A DNA stretch of 58,651 nt from Acidobacteriota bacterium (GCA_018268755.1 JAFDVW010000021.1:1-58651); one strand, 5' to 3'; shown: positions 1 through 8,033, numbered from the stretch's first letter. Numbers and translations are program-made. The notes: a model not told the origin generated them from the letters alone.

Positions 1-750
1 ATGTCCGAGTACATGGAGAAGCACTCGGTCAGCCGCCTGATCGGCGCCCCTCCGGGCTATGTCGGCTACGAAGAAGGCGGCCAGCTCACCGAACGTGTGA
101 AGCGCGCGCCTTATTCGGTCGTCCTGCTCGATGAAATCGAGAAGGCGCACCCGGATGTCTTCAACATCCTCTTGCAGGTGTTTGAAGACGGCCAGTTGAC
201 CGATGGCCTGGGCAATACCGTCGACTTCAAGAACACCATCCTCATCATGACCTCGAACATCGGGGCGCGGCACCTGCAGCGCCGCGAAGGCCTGGGTTTC
301 CAGTCTTCGAAAGAAGAAATGGTCTCGGAAAAGGTCGAGGATCTGGTGAAGAATGAAGTCAAACGCACCTTCAATCCCGAGTTCCTGAACCGTTTGGACG
401 AGATCATCCTGTTCAACGCCCTGGGCGAAGGCGATCTCATCCAGATTCTCGAACTCATGGTCAACCAGCTGAACCAGAACCTGGCGCAGCGTTCGATCAC
501 AGTCACCGTGACCGACGAAGCCAAGAAGTGGATCCTGACCCAGACGCTCACCGACCGCAGCTACGGCGCGCGGCCACTGCGCCGGGCCTTGCAGAAGTAC
601 ATTGAAGATCCACTCTCGGAAGCGCTGATTCAGGGCACCATCACCACCCGCCCGGCGTTCATCGAGGTCTTCCTCGAGGACAACAAGCTGTACTACCGTC
701 CGGTTGATTCGGAGAAGACCGCCGAAGGGGTGCTGCTGTACGAAAATTGA
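1..750 (+). CDS. clpC: ClpC-type AAA+ unfoldase, C-terminal part (5' end outside the window)
   Basis: This is the last 249 residues of a Clp/Hsp100 ATPase, which unfolds proteins in the cytoplasm and normally feeds them to the ClpP protease. The visible part is the second half of the D2 AAA+ module. It holds the pore-loop motif GAPPGYVGYEEGG near residues 16-28, a Walker B DEIEKAHPDV near 44-53, sensor residues in LIMTSNIGA, the arginine-finger segment FNPEFLNRLDEIILF near 125-139, and the C-terminal small domain with SYGARPLRRALQKYIEDPLSEALI. MSEYMEKHSVSRLIG points to ClpC rather than ClpB, but the N-domain and the linker that would settle this are outside. Base 1 happens to be an in-frame ATG; it is not the true start. 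A hairpin starts in the stop codon and a terminator follows at 856-888. Confidence 0.93.
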   Translation: MSEYMEKHSVSRLIGAPPGYVGYEEGGQLTERVKRAPYSVVLLDEIEKAHPDVFNILLQVFEDGQLTDGLGNTVDFKNTILIMTSNIGARHLQRREGLGFQSSKEEMVSEKVEDLVKNEVKRTFNPEFLNRLDEIILFNALGEGDLIQILELMVNQLNQNLAQRSITVTVTDEAKKWILTQTLTDRSYGARPLRRALQKYIEDPLSEALIQGTITTRPAFIEVFLEDNKLYYRPVDSEKTAEGVLLYEN

Positions 751-769
751 GGCTCGCAGTGCGAGCCTC
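749..769 (+). other. Hairpin overlapping the clpC stop codon
   Basis: GAGGCTCGC at 749-757 pairs with GCGAGCCTC at 761-769 around a 3-base loop (9 bp stem). It starts inside the TGA stop and is followed by TCATCCTGAGC, a motif shared with the dispersed repeats near 53.8 kb. There is no T-run, so it is probably a 3' stabilising hairpin or repeat remnant rather than a terminator. Confidence 0.5.
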
Positions 770-855
770 ATCCTGAGCGGAGGCTTGGGATCCTGACGCG
801 AGGCTTTTGCGCGTTAGGCAAGCCGGAGTGAAGGATCTGTTAGCTTCTAGCCTTT

Positions 856-888
856 AGCCGTCAGCGCAAGCTGGCGGCTTTTGCTTTT
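856..888 (+). terminator. Rho-independent terminator after clpC
   Basis: AGCCGTCAGC at 856-865 pairs with GCTGGCGGCT at 870-879 (10 bp with one G-T wobble) around a GCAA loop, followed by TTTGCTTTT. It sits between clpC and the oppositely oriented vapC, whose stop codon is at 896-898. Confidence 0.7.
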
Positions 889-895
889 GGAAGAA

Positions 896-1300
896 TCAAA
901 CTGTCCAGTCCACAATCTTCAGGCGAGGCACTTTCTTGAATACCCGATCATGCGTAACCAACGTCACCTCTGCCGCCAGCGCCTGGGCTGCGATCATCAT
1001 GTCCAGATTCCCCATGGGCGATCCTCGTTCTTCGAGGGCCGCGCGTAGGTCCGCATAACAGCTCGCGGCCGGCGAGTTCCAGGGAAGTATCTCCACCCGA
1101 ATCAGAAACTCTTCAACGGCAAGCTTCAATCGCTTGGCCTCAGGCAGGCGCGCCACTCCAAAGCGCAACTCCGCTTCGGTAACGACCGAAATGCCAATCT
1201 CCGTCATAGGGATGCGCAACAGCTGTTCACGCACGCGGGGGAAGCTCCCTTTGATGAGGAAGCTGGCCGTATTGGTGTCGAGCAGGTAGCGGACAGGCAT
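896..1300 (-). CDS. vapC: VapC-family PIN-domain toxin
   Basis: 134-residue PIN-domain ribonuclease, the toxin half of a type II toxin-antitoxin pair; such enzymes cleave tRNA or other RNA when not held by the antitoxin. The acidic residues that bind the metal are all visible: D8 in YLLDTNTAS, E44 in VTEAEL, D100 in GNLDMMIAA and D118 in VTHDRV. The length is normal for the family. The start lies 28 bases after the antitoxin stop, so the pair is one operon. Everything needed for activity appears intact. The RNA target cannot be read from the sequence. Confidence 0.9.
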   Translation of the reverse strand: MPVRYLLDTNTASFLIKGSFPRVREQLLRIPMTEIGISVVTEAELRFGVARLPEAKRLKLAVEEFLIRVEILPWNSPAASCYADLRAALEERGSPMGNLDMMIAAQALAAEVTLVTHDRVFKKVPRLKIVDWTV

Positions 1301-1328
1301 GGCTTATCCGGTAATCACGGGAATGCGC

Positions 1329-1568
1329 TCAGAACAATTTTCGTTTTTGCGGCGGCAGGTTCTTGCGGTCGCGCATGAAGTCTTCTGGAACATCCAGCGT
1401 CTTCAGCAACTCGAAAAAGCCGTCCCACGATTCGGGTTTACGCGAGAGGATGATGTCCCCGGTCGAGGGGTCGCGCCGCACATACACTTCAGAACCCGAG
1501 AAGCGATACTCGGCGGGCAGACGGACGGCCTGGCTCCGGCCGTTTTTAAAAAGCTTGGCAATTTGCAT
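1329..1568 (-). CDS. vapB: VapB-type antitoxin with AbrB/SpoVT DNA-binding fold
   Basis: 79-residue antitoxin that should neutralise the adjacent VapC and repress their shared promoter. The N-terminal swapped-hairpin AbrB segment is clear (MQIAKLFKNGRSQAVRLPA). The C-terminal half, rich in charged and aromatic residues (SWDGFFELLKTLDVPEDFM), is the usual toxin-wrapping tail. The frame is open further upstream to 1598, but the ATG at 1566-1568 is preferred: it has AAAAGGAGGG about 7 bases ahead and starts exactly where family similarity begins. An inverted repeat just upstream (1590-1632) is the likely autoregulatory operator. Confidence 0.88.
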   Translation of the reverse strand: MQIAKLFKNGRSQAVRLPAEYRFSGSEVYVRRDPSTGDIILSRKPESWDGFFELLKTLDVPEDFMRDRKNLPPQKRKLF

Positions 1569-1589
1569 GGGCGAGACCCTCCTTTTGGT

Positions 1590-1632
1590 ATATATCATGA
1601 TAGATCACAATTGGGTCGATATCAAGATATAT
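1590..1632 (-). promoter_or_regulatory. Inverted-repeat operator of vapBC
   Basis: ATATATCATGAT (1590-1601) and ATCAAGATATAT (1621-1632) are inverted copies with one mismatch in 12, separated by 19 bases, directly upstream of the vapB ribosome binding site. Such AT-rich paired half-sites are typical of autoregulated AbrB-type antitoxins. The core ATATCATGAT recurs in the operator of the second toxin-antitoxin pair at 41057-41072. Confidence 0.6.
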
Positions 1633-1769
1633 GCCCGTTCTTGGCGGGCATGGGGAAAGTAGGGATTCCTCGGAGCAATGAAACTGCCCTCGGAATGAAA
1701 ATCGTATGCCTGTTTTGCACAGTCTGCTGCGAGCTTGCCAAATCCGCCCCAAAACTGAGAACCTGAGGA

Positions 1770-2024
1770 GTGGAAATCCTTGTCTATTCCGCCTTCTGGT
1801 GCCCGGACTGCCGTACGGCCAAACGCTTCCTGCAGCAGCACAACCTCCCTTACAAAGAGATCGACATTGAAACCACCCCCGGGGCCGCGGACGAGGTCAT
1901 TCGCCGCACCGGCAAGCGGGCTATTCCGCAGTTTGTGATTGATGGCGAATGGGTGCAACCCTATCGTCCGGGCGAAGGATTTCTTTACGAAGAGATGTCG
2001 GCCCGCCTGGGGATCGCGGAATAG
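1770..2024 (+). CDS. Glutaredoxin-like thiol oxidoreductase
   Basis: 84-residue thioredoxin-fold protein with an N-terminal CPDC redox motif (C11, C14 in SAFWCPDCR), a cis-proline segment (RAIPQFVIDGEW) and the usual glutaredoxin length. It probably reduces disulfides or mixed disulfides in the cytoplasm; CPDC resembles mycoredoxin-like and NrdH-like glutaredoxins more than classical CPYC ones. The GTG at 1770 is the only possible start because TGA lies in frame at 1764-1766. A GAGGAG motif overlaps the start codon instead of sitting at normal spacing, so initiation may be unusual or weak. Confidence 0.85.
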   Translation: MEILVYSAFWCPDCRTAKRFLQQHNLPYKEIDIETTPGAADEVIRRTGKRAIPQFVIDGEWVQPYRPGEGFLYEEMSARLGIAE

Positions 2025-2038
2025 CAATTACGGAAGCG

Positions 2039-2044
2039 TATAAT
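2039..2044 (+). promoter_or_regulatory. -10 box of a probable leaderless promoter
   Basis: A perfect TATAAT ends six bases before the ATG at 2051, which places the expected transcription start on the A of the ATG. No Shine-Dalgarno lies upstream. No good -35 box is seen. The same geometry occurs at arsR and at the hydrolase gene at 26528. Confidence 0.55.
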
Positions 2045-2050
2045 TTACTT

Positions 2051-2272
2051 ATGCCTCGCCCGATCAAACTTCGAGGACGGTTTGCCACGGTCTTTGAAAC
2101 CGCAGAAACTCTGGGCGTCTCTCCGCTCCGTACCCGGCAGTTGATCGCTCTGGCGAGAAAATCCAGCGAAAATGGTTCCTTGCATAAAATGGGCTCTCCG
2201 GCCACTGTTTTGAAAAGCAAAAAAGGTAGCAGGAGACATGCCGCCATTAAGAAGAAAGTCAACCACTCCTAA
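2051..2272 (+). CDS. Small helix-turn-helix-like protein, partner of the next gene
   Basis: 73-residue basic protein. The first half reads as a helix-turn-helix: FATVFETAETLGVSPLRTRQLIALARK (residues 11-37) has the ETAxxLGVS pattern of MerR/excisionase-like DNA-binding helices. The second half is Lys/Arg-rich and probably disordered. Its 3' end overlaps the next gene by 35 bases in another frame, so the two are co-translated. The ATG follows TATAAT by six bases with no Shine-Dalgarno, suggesting a leaderless mRNA. By layout it could be the regulator or antitoxin-like partner of the downstream protein; that is inference. Confidence 0.65.
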   Translation: MPRPIKLRGRFATVFETAETLGVSPLRTRQLIALARKSSENGSLHKMGSPATVLKSKKGSRRHAAIKKKVNHS

Positions 2273-2909
2273 ATCTTCTGCTGCTGCGGAATCGGTATTT
2301 CTGAATATTCCGTATGACTCCGCTTTTGAAAATCTTTATCTCGCATACATAGCCGGGGTTAGCGCCTATGGATTACAGCCGAGAGCAGCCCTTGAGGTCC
2401 GCTCCGGAGAGCGGAGGCTTGACCGCATTGTGCAGATTATTCAGCAATGCAATTTTTCATTGCACGACCTGTCGCGTGTACAACTTGATCACAGTAGTCC
2501 CCGAACTCCCCGATTCAATATGCCTTTCGAGCTTGGCTTGACCCTGGGCTTAAACAGAAGTTTCCTCTCTACTCATTCCTGGATTGTGTTAGAAAGCACC
2601 CCGTTCAGACTCAAAAAGTCTCTGACTGATCTGGATGGAACTGATCCATGCATTCACAATGGCACAGTCATGGGTCTGTTCCGGGAGTTAGGGAATACGT
2701 TCGTTCGAAGCTACAAACAACCTTCCGTCCCGGAAATGATGCGAGTGTATCGAATACTTAGAACCAATCTGAAGGTGATTCTTAGAAGGGCCGGGGCCCA
2801 GGATCCTTTCACTGCGAGGGTATTTCGAGATCTTTCGGTTCTTGCCAGCGCGGTCGTGGAGGACATGATAAGGCATCCACAGAAGCCGTCCCAGCGGCCC
2901 GGCAATTGA
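2238..2909 (+). CDS. Nucleoside-deoxyribosyltransferase/TIR-like protein of unknown function
   Basis: 223 residues, soluble, no signal peptide. Three blocks follow the order seen in nucleoside 2-deoxyribosyltransferase-like and TIR-like Rossmann-fold enzymes: VFLNIPYDSAFENLY (20-34), then RLDRIVQIIQQCNFSLHDLSR (60-80) where the acidic strand end sits, then PRFNMPFELGLTLGL (91-105) with a possible catalytic Glu98. Enzymes of this fold cleave N-glycosidic bonds of nucleotides or NAD, and many act in phage defence or toxicity. The C-terminal half is helical and not recognised. Overlap with the small HTH gene implies a two-gene module. AGGAG precedes the ATG by only two bases, so translation is probably coupled. 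The fold call is from motif order, not from a search. Confidence 0.7.
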   Translation: MPPLRRKSTTPKSSAAAESVFLNIPYDSAFENLYLAYIAGVSAYGLQPRAALEVRSGERRLDRIVQIIQQCNFSLHDLSRVQLDHSSPRTPRFNMPFELGLTLGLNRSFLSTHSWIVLESTPFRLKKSLTDLDGTDPCIHNGTVMGLFRELGNTFVRSYKQPSVPEMMRVYRILRTNLKVILRRAGAQDPFTARVFRDLSVLASAVVEDMIRHPQKPSQRPGN

Positions 2910-2926
2910 TCCCGCCGCCTGCCAAC

Positions 2927-4702
2927 CTAGAACGCGCTCCCCCCGCCGCCGCCGAAGCCGCCGCCGGAAAATCCGCCGCCGCCCCCGCCACTCCAGCCGG
3001 AGCCGGAAGAACTGGAGCGCGGCGCCGACACAAACACCTGGTGCATGTCCGTCGCCATGCTATGCATGGAGTTCGAGAAGAAGATGGGATTGAATCCGCT
3101 ATACCCGTTCGGCGAGACGTACCAGTTCGGCGGATTTTTCACGATGCCGGCAAACGCCTGCGCCCAGCGGTGCTCTACGCCCAACGCCATGGCGTAGGGT
3201 AGATATTTCTCAAAGGTGTCCGGCGGCATGCGGCGAATGCGGTCGGCATCCACGCGGTTCATGAACTCCTGAAATCCCAGCAGGGAAACCAGCGTCTGCA
3301 TACCCTTCGTCGTCTTGGCGGTCATTTGCCGCGCGAACAGCCACCAGATCACCGCCGAAATCAGCCCACTGCTCACCAAGAGCACAGCGGAGCTGAACAC
3401 GTTCTTGTACCCGGAAAACTGCACCAGCAGAAAGGGCGCGGCTATCGCAATCAACGCTACGATGCTGTACCCATTGGCTGACTCGGGATCGAGCATGTAC
3501 ATGCCCTTCCGCTTGAGCGCCGCCATGATGTCCTGCCGCACCAGGGGAATCGTCTTGTAGAAACGGTTCTTCAGGCTGGAGAGCCGCGTCTCCTGCCCAC
3601 CTTCAAAAATATTCTGCAGCATCACCCGTTCGTGCGGCGTCAGCCCCTGCCATTCGGTCACCGGCTTCAGCAGGTGAAAGACGTAATCCTTGTTGTGGAA
3701 GACCAGCAGTGTGGTCTCGTTGGTTTCCTCAATCTTGATGTACCCTCGCACCGCGAGATCGACAAGGGTCGAAGTAATGTCACGGGGGTCGATCTTGTCA
3801 TCCATGAGGGTGCCGGCTTCCGCCGGAGAAATATCCGGCGGAGGTTCATACATCGGCGCAACGGAACGCCCTGGGTCGGGATCGCGGCCCTTGGAATGCC
3901 ACAGCGCGTACATCACGCCCAGCGTGACCAGGGGCAAGAACACAATCAGATTGCTGCCCAGAAACCACAGCAGCCGCGTGAAGGCGCCAGGCTCCGCCAG
4001 AATGCCTTTGGGAATGAAGACATCAATGGTCATGCCGCCGCGCATGGGCAGCGGATTACTGGTCTCAAAGGAGACGCTCGCCCCGTTGACTTCGGCGGTG
4101 GCATCGCGCGCCGCCGAGCCGTAGGCGCCGGTAAAAGCCTGCGCCCGCAGCGAACCGGCGGCGGCCGTAGGAAAGCTGACGTAGGCCGAGGCATGATCAA
4201 TGGGCACCGGCCAGTCATTGCCGGTCACATTCCAATAGAACTCGTCGTGGTCGGCAAAATAGCGAATGCCATTGCGCACCTTGTAGGTGATGACCACGGT
4301 GCGCGTCGCGTCCACTGCACCGGGAATAAAAATCTTCAGATCGCGAAAGCCGCCGGAAGTCTTTGACTCGTACTTCAGCTTCGTGCCGCTCTCGTCCGTG
4401 ACCCCGGTGACGTCGAGAAACAGCGTGTAGTTCGTGCCATTCGGGCCGGGATACTCCACCGGGATGGTGCGATGGATACCGTGAAACTCCCCGGAAAACA
4501 CCAGCGTGATGCGTTCCCGGACCAGGCTGGCGCCATCCTGCAGAATCGTGATGTTGTCGCTGTAGTCGGAGATATACCAGTTGCGGGCGAAGGCAGGCGT
4601 GGACAGGACAGCCACAAGAAAGAGCGCGGCGAGGAGTGCACCACGCTTCCCCGCCGCCACGAAAGATGCCCGCCACCGCTGGACTTGGGCTGCTGCCGGC
4701 AT
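2927..4702 (-). CDS. DUF2207 (YciQ-like) membrane protein with Gly/Ser-rich tail
   Basis: 591-residue envelope protein. It has an N-terminal signal peptide (hydrophobic GALLAALFLVAVLSTPAFA), a large extracytoplasmic beta-rich DUF2207 domain (from about 40 to 245), a membrane segment near FLGSNLIVFLPLVTLGVMYALW, a cytoplasmic part, a second pair of membrane helices (ALIAIAAPFLLVQF and VLLVSSGLISAVIWWLFA), and a tail of almost only Gly, Ser and Phe ending GGGGGSAF. The molecular function is not known; family members often sit beside lemA. Here lemA ends two bases before this start, so translation is likely coupled and the two proteins probably work together at the membrane. Confidence 0.88.
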   Translation of the reverse strand: MPAAAQVQRWRASFVAAGKRGALLAALFLVAVLSTPAFARNWYISDYSDNITILQDGASLVRERITLVFSGEFHGIHRTIPVEYPGPNGTNYTLFLDVTGVTDESGTKLKYESKTSGGFRDLKIFIPGAVDATRTVVITYKVRNGIRYFADHDEFYWNVTGNDWPVPIDHASAYVSFPTAAAGSLRAQAFTGAYGSAARDATAEVNGASVSFETSNPLPMRGGMTIDVFIPKGILAEPGAFTRLLWFLGSNLIVFLPLVTLGVMYALWHSKGRDPDPGRSVAPMYEPPPDISPAEAGTLMDDKIDPRDITSTLVDLAVRGYIKIEETNETTLLVFHNKDYVFHLLKPVTEWQGLTPHERVMLQNIFEGGQETRLSSLKNRFYKTIPLVRQDIMAALKRKGMYMLDPESANGYSIVALIAIAAPFLLVQFSGYKNVFSSAVLLVSSGLISAVIWWLFARQMTAKTTKGMQTLVSLLGFQEFMNRVDADRIRRMPPDTFEKYLPYAMALGVEHRWAQAFAGIVKNPPNWYVSPNGYSGFNPIFFSNSMHSMATDMHQVFVSAPRSSSSGSGWSGGGGGGFSGGGFGGGGGSAF

Positions 4703-4704
4703 GG

Positions 4705-5250
4705 CTAAAACTTGACCGCGACCGGTTCGCGGTCGGCGGCCGCCGTCTCAAAAAACTGCCGCTGCTGGAAGCCGAACATCCCGGCCAGAATATTGGTGGG
4801 AAACGACTGGATCTTGGTGTTCAGGTCCCGCACCACGGCGTTGTAGTAGCGCCGGGCATTCTGGATGGAGTCTTCCGTCTGGCTCAGCGAATTCTGCAAC
4901 TCGCTGAAATTGGCCGAGGCCTTCAACTCCGGATAATTCTCCGCCACCGCGAACAGGCTCTTGAGCGCGCCGGTCAGCTGGTTCTCGGCCGCCGCCTTGT
5001 CTTCCGGCGAAGTGGCCTGCATGGCCATGGAGCGGAACTTGGCGATGTTTTCAAACGTCCCCTTCTCATGGGCGGCGTAGCCTTTGACCGTCTCCACCAG
5101 GTTGGGAATCAGGTCGTGCCGCCGCTTGAGCTGCACATCAATGTCGCTCCAGGCATTGTCGCAGCGCACGCGCAGCTGCACCAGGCTGTTGTACATCCCG
5201 ATCAGCACGAAAGCGATGACAACCAGTACTCCCAGGAAAATCCAGGCCAT
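4705..5250 (-). CDS. lemA: LemA family protein
   Basis: 181-residue LemA protein: an N-terminal membrane helix (FLGVLVVIAFVLIGMYN) followed by a long helical bundle with the family signature YNSLVQLRVRCDNAWSDIDVQLKRRHDLIPNLV and a later SLSQTEDSIQNARRYYNAVVRDLN block. Most of the protein should lie outside the membrane; the biochemical role is unsettled. The open frame runs up to 5547, but the ATG at 5248-5250 has GAGGAG six bases upstream and begins the conserved region, so the longer frame is rejected. It is the first gene of a two-gene operon with the DUF2207 protein. Confidence 0.92.
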   Translation of the reverse strand: MAWIFLGVLVVIAFVLIGMYNSLVQLRVRCDNAWSDIDVQLKRRHDLIPNLVETVKGYAAHEKGTFENIAKFRSMAMQATSPEDKAAAENQLTGALKSLFAVAENYPELKASANFSELQNSLSQTEDSIQNARRYYNAVVRDLNTKIQSFPTNILAGMFGFQQRQFFETAAADREPVAVKF

Positions 5251-5463
5251 AGTTCTCCTCGCGTAGCAAAACTCGGAATCAAGGGCACGGTAGCATACGG
5301 GGACACCGCGTGCAATGCACCGGCGTACGCTCCGCCGGCTGTCCCACCGCACCAGGGCAAGGCGTTCGGGCCACTGCCCAACGACGTCCGCTCCGCGGGG
5401 CCTTTCCCTTCCCTCCTCGCCCCGGTCTAGAATAATGATTCTTATCTTTAGGAAGGCGGACCT

Positions 5464-6636
5464 ATGTCGGACGTCACCACTGCATTGCCTGCTCCTCTCA
5501 CCTCCCTGACCGAGGAAGAGCTGCTCTTTCGCGATAACATCCGGCAATTCGCCGAGGACAAGGTCCGTCCGCTGGCCAAAGAGATGGATGAGAAGGCGGT
5601 GTTCGACAAAGGCCTGATCGAGCAGTTTTTTCAGCTCGGCCTGATGGGCATCGAAATTCCCGAGGCCTTTGGCGGCGGCGCAGGCAAATTCTTTGACGCC
5701 ATTCTAGCGGTGGAAGAGATGTCGCGCGTGGACGCCTCCGCCGGCGTGCTCATCGACGTGCACAACACGCTGGTGATCAACGCGCTCTTGCGCTGGGCCA
5801 CGGAAGAACAGAAGAAGCACTATCTGCCGCGCCTGGCCGCCGATACCGTCGGCGCTTATGCCTTAAGCGAAGCCGGCTCCGGTTCTGACGCCTTCGCCCT
5901 GCAGACCCGGGCCGAGCTCAAAGGCAGCGACTACGTCCTGAACGGACGCAAGCTTTGGATCACCAACGGCAAAGAGGCCGGCCTGTTCATCACCTTCGCC
6001 ACCGTCGATCCCGCCGCCGGCTACAAAGGCATTACCGCCTTCCTGATCGAAAAGGATTTCCCCGGCTTCACCGTCGGCAAGAAGGAAGACAAGCTGGGCA
6101 TTCGCGCCTCCTCCACCTGCGAGCTGATTCTGGAAGATTGCCGCGTGCCCAAGTCTCACGTACTGGGTGAAGTGGGCAAGGGCTACAAAATCGCCATTGA
6201 GACCCTGAACGAAGGCCGCATCGGTATCGGCGCGCAGATGCTCGGCGTGGCCCGCGGCGCCTGGGAGTACGCCTCCAGGTATGCCCAGGAGCGCAAGCAG
6301 TTCGGCAAAACCCTCTCTGAATTCCAGGGCATTCAGTTTCAAATCGCGCAGATGGCCACCGACATCGAGGCCGCTCGCCTCCTGGTCTACAACGCCGCCC
6401 GCATGAAAGACGCCGGCATTCCCTTTGTGAAAGAAGCTGCCATGGGCAAGCTGTTCAGCTCGCAGGTGGCCGAGCGCGTCACTTCGCTGGCCATTGAGAT
6501 CTACGGTGGCTACGGCTTTAGCAAGGATTATCCCGTCGAAAAATATTGGCGCGATGCCAAGATCGGCAAGATTTACGAGGGCACTTCCAACATGCAGCTG
6601 GCCACCATCGCCAAGCTGGCCTTCAGCGGCAAATAG
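5464..6636 (+). CDS. Acyl-CoA dehydrogenase
   Basis: 390-residue FAD-dependent acyl-CoA dehydrogenase, close to the short-chain/butyryl-CoA type. It oxidises an acyl-CoA to the 2-enoyl-CoA in fatty acid or branched-chain amino acid breakdown, passing electrons to ETF. Visible signatures: AYALSEAGSGSDAFALQT (FAD/substrate domain), WITNGKEAGLFITFA, RIGIGAQMLGVARGAWEYA, RKQFGKTLSEFQGIQFQIA, and the C-terminal EIYGGYGFSKDYPVEKYWRD and IYEGTSNMQ, the latter containing the catalytic-base Glu of this subfamily. The ATG at 5464 has AGGAAGG upstream. A TAGAAT -10-like box at 5428-5433 lies in a small inverted repeat (AGAAT-AATG-ATTCT). No ETF or hydratase genes are adjacent. Confidence 0.93.
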   Translation: MSDVTTALPAPLTSLTEEELLFRDNIRQFAEDKVRPLAKEMDEKAVFDKGLIEQFFQLGLMGIEIPEAFGGGAGKFFDAILAVEEMSRVDASAGVLIDVHNTLVINALLRWATEEQKKHYLPRLAADTVGAYALSEAGSGSDAFALQTRAELKGSDYVLNGRKLWITNGKEAGLFITFATVDPAAGYKGITAFLIEKDFPGFTVGKKEDKLGIRASSTCELILEDCRVPKSHVLGEVGKGYKIAIETLNEGRIGIGAQMLGVARGAWEYASRYAQERKQFGKTLSEFQGIQFQIAQMATDIEAARLLVYNAARMKDAGIPFVKEAAMGKLFSSQVAERVTSLAIEIYGGYGFSKDYPVEKYWRDAKIGKIYEGTSNMQLATIAKLAFSGK

Positions 6637-6891
6637 CTCAGAACCCTTGCTGGGCGCGGCTTTTGCCGGGTCTCTCCTGACCTCGGTAACGTTGGCCGGT
6701 TACTCATAATGTGCAGGATTTTGCACGTGGCCGGTTTTGGGGATTCTCTCAGTCCCATACCTAAGTCCTTTGTTACCTTCCAGTTGACCCTTTTCCCATT
6801 CTTGGAGAACAAGCTGCATTTAAGTCCGGCAAGTCCGCTGTGGAAGCAATGATCCGCAGCTCTTTGGGGTGCCACTTTGGAGAATTTGGTG

Positions 6892-7293
6892 ATGGAAAAC
6901 GTAGCCGCCGCAAGCAAGCCCAAATCGGGGCCTATGCTCCCGATTCTGGTTGTGCTCTTTCTCGTCTCCTACGGTTTGATGGCCACGCTGGTCATGGAAC
7001 AAGGCCGCACCATTGATTCCCAACGCTTTCTCATCCGGCAAATGCTGGGGGACAGCGTCCAGTTGTCCGGCATGAAAATGCGTGAGCTGCAACGGCAGCG
7101 CGCCTCCGGCCAGACCCAGGCCGGTCCCAAAGCCCCCGCAAAAAACCCGTCGGCCCAGGTAGAAACTCCGTCTGTCCAGGTCACTCCCCAGCAAAACATG
7201 AAAGCCGAGAAGCTGCAGAGGCAGCTTCCGCCCCGGCCGCCAAAAAATGCGGCCGACACGAATGATGTTCGCCGGACCATGAAACAAATCTAA
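6892..7293 (+). CDS. Small single-pass membrane protein, unknown
   Basis: 133 residues. A short N-terminal stretch is followed by one membrane helix (MLPILVVLFLVSYGLMATLVM, about 15-35) and a charged, Gln- and Pro-rich tail with repeated Val/Gln/Pro phrases (VETPSVQVTPQQ), probably disordered outside the membrane. A TTG in frame at 6877 is possible, but the ATG at 6892 has GGAG nine bases upstream and is chosen. It is followed after 18 bases by another small exported protein, so the two probably form an operon. I recognise no family. Nothing in 6637-6891 is clearly a gene. Confidence 0.55.
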   Translation: MENVAAASKPKSGPMLPILVVLFLVSYGLMATLVMEQGRTIDSQRFLIRQMLGDSVQLSGMKMRELQRQRASGQTQAGPKAPAKNPSAQVETPSVQVTPQQNMKAEKLQRQLPPRPPKNAADTNDVRRTMKQI

Positions 7294-7299
7294 CTGTGG

Positions 7300-7584
7300 A
7301 TGGTAGCTGCCATGAATACATTCGCGACCCTTATGCTTTTGTTTTCTTTGCCGGGGGCCCAGGTCAAACCCGTCCTGAAAGCCCCGGCGGCGGAAGTCCA
7401 GACCCAGGAATCCGCCACGCGCAAGCAGGAAGCCCGCAAAGGCGGACGTTGGCTCATGGCCGCTAACGGGCATGCCGTCTACTGTTTCGGACCCATCGTC
7501 AAGATGCCCGACGCCGACGGCGGCTTCCAGCAAATCGCCACCTTCTGCCAGGGGGAAAAGCCCATGGTGGAACTGCACGACTAG
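7300..7584 (+). CDS. Small exported protein, unknown
   Basis: 94 residues from the first ATG; a second ATG at 7312 gives a better signal peptide (MNTFATLMLLFSLPGAQ) and may be the true start. The mature part is short, with a conserved-looking segment GGRWLMAANGHAVYCFGPIVKMPDADGGFQQIATFC containing two Cys that could form a disulfide. Same strand and close spacing to the preceding membrane protein. Function unknown. Confidence 0.5.
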   Translation: MVAAMNTFATLMLLFSLPGAQVKPVLKAPAAEVQTQESATRKQEARKGGRWLMAANGHAVYCFGPIVKMPDADGGFQQIATFCQGEKPMVELHD

Positions 7585-7676
7585 AGTTCCGTCGCCGGTC
7601 GTAGGTTCAGGAATGCTCCGGACCTACGGCCACCGCGGATTGCCGCCCTCCCCACCCCCTCCTGTACAGTAGTTTC

Positions 7677-8033
7677 ATGGCGAAATTCGAGAAGCACATT
7701 TTTGTCTGCGGCAACGTGCGGCCCGCGGGGCATCCCCGCGGCTGCTGTGATCCCGCCGCCAAAGCCGAACTCCAGGTCCTGTTCAAGCAGAAGTTGGCCG
7801 AGCACGGCCTGAAAGGCAGGATCCGCGCCAACCAGGCGGGATGCCTCGATCAATGCGAGCATGGTCCCACCGTGGTGGTCTATCCCGAGGGGGTTTGGTA
7901 TGGGCAGGTCACGCCGGGAGACGTGGACGAGATTGTGCAGTCCCATATCCTCAGTGGCAAGCCGGTAGAACGGTTGCGGCTGGCCGACAACTGCCTGAAC
8001 ACCGCCCACTGCGAGCATCGCCAGCGTTCCTAG
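7677..8033 (+). CDS. Thioredoxin-like (2Fe-2S) ferredoxin
   Basis: 118-residue small ferredoxin with thioredoxin fold, as in Clostridium pasteurianum 2Fe-2S ferredoxin and NuoE-like domains. The four-Cys pattern is present: C11 in HIFVCGNVR, C23/C24 in RGCC, and C56 with C60 in AGCLDQCEHGP, followed by VVVYPEGVWYG. It is a cytoplasmic electron carrier. The C-terminal extension with two more Cys (NCLNTAHCEH) is not part of the core fold. The partner enzyme is not evident; neighbours are small unknown proteins. Confidence 0.88.
   Translation: MAKFEKHIFVCGNVRPAGHPRGCCDPAAKAELQVLFKQKLAEHGLKGRIRANQAGCLDQCEHGPTVVVYPEGVWYGQVTPGDVDEIVQSHILSGKPVERLRLADNCLNTAHCEHRQRS

Noticed and set aside
5428..5446. 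Fur box before the acyl-CoA dehydrogenase gene
   Set aside because: AATAATGATTCTTATC resembles part of a Fur site, but the halves do not align to the 19-bp consensus without gaps and the gene has no iron link.
5464..5550. LemA start extended to 5547
   Set aside because: The extension overlaps the divergent acyl-CoA dehydrogenase start, lacks similarity, and a well-placed ribosome site supports the start at 5250.
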